64,000 nt of DNA from Amylostereum areolatum (Eukaryota; Basidiomycota; Agaricomycetes; Russulales; Stereaceae), in assembly GCA_012932865.1 (NCBI GenBank), contig SAXG01000020.1, positions 496,001 through 560,000 on the forward strand, read 5' to 3'. The position numbers were made by a program, and so were the translations under genes. Within the stretch, counting starts at the first letter, position 1; each line of letters opens with the position of its first letter. Below, piece after piece: positions 61,330 to 64,000 of the stretch. Under the pieces are notes generated by a model. That model had not been told where the DNA came from. It worked only from the letters and a program-made list of their open reading frames with translations, and did no database searches.

Positions 61330-64000
61330 ACTTTTTGTGGGAGGGTACAATGTAAATAATATTACGCTGTCACATTGTACTTCCAGAATACCCCCTGAAC
61401 TTCCTGCCTTAACATCGTCCAGGTTTCTATCTGGCAGGAGTCGTAGCAAGCTGCTCCAATATCCCCACGTCCTAGGTCTGTGTTCCGGATATTTGACCAT
61501 TCGGATACCTTTCTGTCGTGGAACCGGAGCATGTTCCCTATCTGAGCGCGGACACGTCCGATCTGTTCTTTCGTCCGGTCTAGGTTTGCCTTCGCGCGAA
61601 GAAGATTGACCCGAAGGACTGTACAAGAGTGAGCAGGTATCAGAAGGGGTTAGGATGACAACTTCTCACACTCATCCTTCCACGTCGGATTCAAAGAGTC
61701 CGACTCCGACGGGCGATCCATTGTCCAAAACCACGCGAGTTGAGCGCGGACGGTGTGTGGGTTGGACGGGTCAATAATAGTGGTGCTTGCTTTGAGGTCT
61801 TGTTTGGTGAGGGGTTTAAAACGGTCAAGGACGGTCAGATCTGCGTGAAGTCAGCCCAGTGCTTTCCGAGAGTCCATGTAGACTTGTACATGCTGCCGAA
61901 GGGTACCGAGGGTCCCCGTGACGGCCAAATATGCACGGGTTACCTGGCGTTGAGTGGAAGCTGGCCGGACCCCCGTCCGGTACTGAAACAAGAGAATTCC
62001 GACACTGTTGTGGATCTCCCCAAGGGCATCATTGGCGACACCGATCCACAGCTGAGTCTCCTCCTCCATGACAGGGCAGTTGGTTTCACTGCCTTGCCAT
62101 GTTTCAGACATGGAGGATGGAAGCATGATTGGTAGGCACTCTGCTGGAATTTGAGTTGACATTTTCTTTGCAGGAGAATCTGCAATGGGAAGAAGTTCGA
62201 TCTTGCCAACCTCGTCCAACTGGGGAATAAAGTCTGAAGCGGCTCGGACCCCGGACCATCCAAGCTGCTTCCGTACAGCACCGTTGAAGGACATGATTTG
62301 TTGCTTCAATTTTGACTGACATCCGGCAATCGTCAATGAGTTCTGACTAGGCCGCCTCTTTTCTGCCTGTAGAGATAGTCTATAGAGAATGTTAAAGTGG
62401 GATGAGAAGGCAGGTGGGGAAACTCACTGTGCCCCCCGGAGGCGGATTCCACTTGCCAGCCATTTCACGCGGACCCCTCCCCCAAGAGCCTTCTCCTTCT
62501 CTGTTAATTGCATCTGTAGCTCCTTCTTCCCCGGAGCTAGGACTTGGTGAGCACGGAGATGATATGGATGGGATGTTGTCATACCAAGGTTAAGGCAGAC
62601 ATCAAAAACGGTCATTTTCTCACGATCTGTCTCTCGACAGTTGAGTGCCTCGTCCATCTCGGACAGCCACCCTTCTACCTGTTCTTCTGTTGCTTGGGCT
62701 TTGAGCACCTTATAATACTTGTCTCGGTCTGGGAGGTCGGTCTAGGCTTCGCAGAGGCGGTGGTCTAACATTGCGGCTGGATGGAAATTAAGTAGATTCT
62801 GGATGTGAGGGTTGTGGATGCACGCATTCCGATGGCCTTCCTCCAGTTTGTGTTAAATATATGCCAGTTGAAATGCTCTTCACGTGCTGCGGGTGTCATA
62901 GCCTGAGCATTTCGGGAGGCAGCATTGAGGATTGACCAAAGTGTTTCCACGATCTCGCCATCGATGTATCCTATTCTAGGGATATAAACCGGTGCAAACT
63001 TGGCGAAGCAGTCATCCACATGTCCGTGGATGTGAAAGACGCTGATGCCCTGTTTTATCTTGAGGCCCGGAGGGAGTTCAAGATACATGCTGCCATCAAC
63101 TCAGCGGCGGAGGTGGATTCCGTACTTACACATAATGTCGTACAATACCATAACTTCTTCAATACCTCCGAGACTATGCTGGAGTGCGCTGCACAATGCA
63201 TAATCAACATTCACCTGCCTAGAGCGGGGCACATAGTCAGCAATACGCATGCAGGGAGAATATGGATGGTGACAGACTTTTCTCCCTTCTGCAAGTTGAC
63301 GGTTCCAACAGGGAGCCAGCATCCGTGGTCTGCACATGCCACAGAGACTATACCGGACACATCCCTTCCTTTGTGTTCCGAGTCGGCCTGCAACACTGCA
63401 CAGTGGTTGACACACTTCACTCTGGTGGTCTGAAAATTAATAAGTTCAACATTTACATTACGAAGGACAAGGTATCCGGACCTTGGTCTCCACCGCATTC
63501 GCAAGATGGGTTTGGTAATGTGCTTCTGGGACAAAATACCCAGTTCCATGACCCAATCGGACTTCCTTTTTCTGCGGGGTTGTGGACACGAGATGTTGTG
63601 CGCTGTAGTTTCCATCTAGGACAACGGCGGCAATGTACTTGAACCTAGATCAAGGATATCTCAGTACTTGCAAAGGGATGTGGGAAGCTGGTGCACTTGT
63701 CTGGATTGTCCTTCCAATTCACCTCCAGATTGACACCAGGTTGACGACAGGTTATGCATCTAAGCGTTAGTTGTCCTGGGGCCAGTGTAGGGGAGTCGGA
63801 TGCGTGGAATTGTTTCAGCAACGTCAAATAGCGATATTGTTGATTTGTTCGGCGGAGTTCCTGGTAGCGAGTCTGGATTTTGTCAGTGCCGTTGTTAGGG
63901 GTCCGAACGGTGTCCGAAGTAGATAGGGACATACCGGTGTTTTCCCAGGGGACCTTCAGTACGATTTCACTTTCACCTGTTGAAAATACGAGCTGAGTGT
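61330..64000 (-). pseudogene. KDZ-superfamily transposase, spliced, with a stop; continues past window end
   Basis: Minus strand, in exon order from the right: QLVFSTGESEIVL; YQELRRTNQQYRYLTLLK and CITCRQPGVNL (after a GTATGT..CCAG intron); AAVVLDGNYSAQHLV with the first catalytic Asp (63614-63616) and GTGYFVPEAHYQTHL; CADHGCWLPVGTVNLQKGE; QVNVDYALCSALQH and VLYDIMCKYGIHL (Asp 63137-63139); GISVFHIHGHVDDCFAKFAP; DGEIVETLWSILN (acidic residue 62945-62947); GVRVKWLASGI; LWIGVANDALGEI; then, after a frame change near 61835, VRAQLAWFWTM and VNLLRAKANLDRTKE. These are the landmarks of Kyakuja-Dileera-Zisupton transposases. A TGA at 63101-63103 and the late frame change indicate a pseudogene. Confidence 0.88.

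Overview
The window looks like a repeat-rich, probably pericentromeric or heterochromatic, stretch of a filamentous basidiomycete (Agaricomycete) genome. The reasons are introns of about 50-60 bp with GT..AG ends, a KDZ-type transposase with that group's typical motifs, Ty1/copia and chromodomain Ty3/gypsy retrotransposons, a Tc1/mariner element, and almost no intact host genes. Genus cannot be decided from sequence alone.

Layout. 1-3382 is one copy (D1) of a segmental duplication; its partner D2 occupies 24988-36980 and is split by two copia insertions. 3383-9846 and 10429-17400 form a large near-perfect palindrome (arms about 6.5 kb), each arm carrying the same defective copia element (C1, C2) and part of a Tc1/mariner transposon. 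The right arm is one end of a nest: a 1.3-kb Tc1/mariner with 36-bp inverted repeats and TA flanks (10156..23572) was hit by copia C2 (target duplication CATTG), C3 (17561-23495, intact) lies in the LTR of C2, and a small tRNA-bearing retroelement (14846-15348) lies inside C2. 24988-36980 is D2, hit by intact copia C4 (26696-32635, GCAGG) and the internally deleted copia C5 (32733-34887, TCTCC); D1 preserves both empty sites.

36981-43560 is mostly non-coding: two solo LTRs of the tRNA-bearing retroelement whose flanks are swapped, the signature of an inversion; degenerate GC-rich minisatellites; three strong hairpins; and a solo gypsy LTR. 43612-53160 is a broken, unrecognised multi-exon gene whose intron holds a 7.1-kb dead chromovirus (45101-52225). 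53780-54870 is another minisatellite, 55190-57163 a second unrecognised gene remnant, 57821-58131 a foldback MITE, 58786-60594 an unrecognised minus-strand gene, 60847-61328 the 3' end of an acidic plus-strand gene, and 61330-64000 a KDZ transposase pseudogene running off the window.

The most notable system is the 503-bp TRIM-type retroelement: two identical-length 209-bp LTRs that each contain a full-length tRNA-like sequence with Pol III A and B boxes, an 85-bp interior with primer-binding site and polypurine tract, and a clean 5-bp target duplication with the empty site present in the other palindrome arm. Five loci of the family are present. It shares LTR ends and polypurine core with the resident copia family, which may supply its enzymes. 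From memory, tRNA-bearing TRIMs of this type have been named 'helenus'; this could not be checked here.
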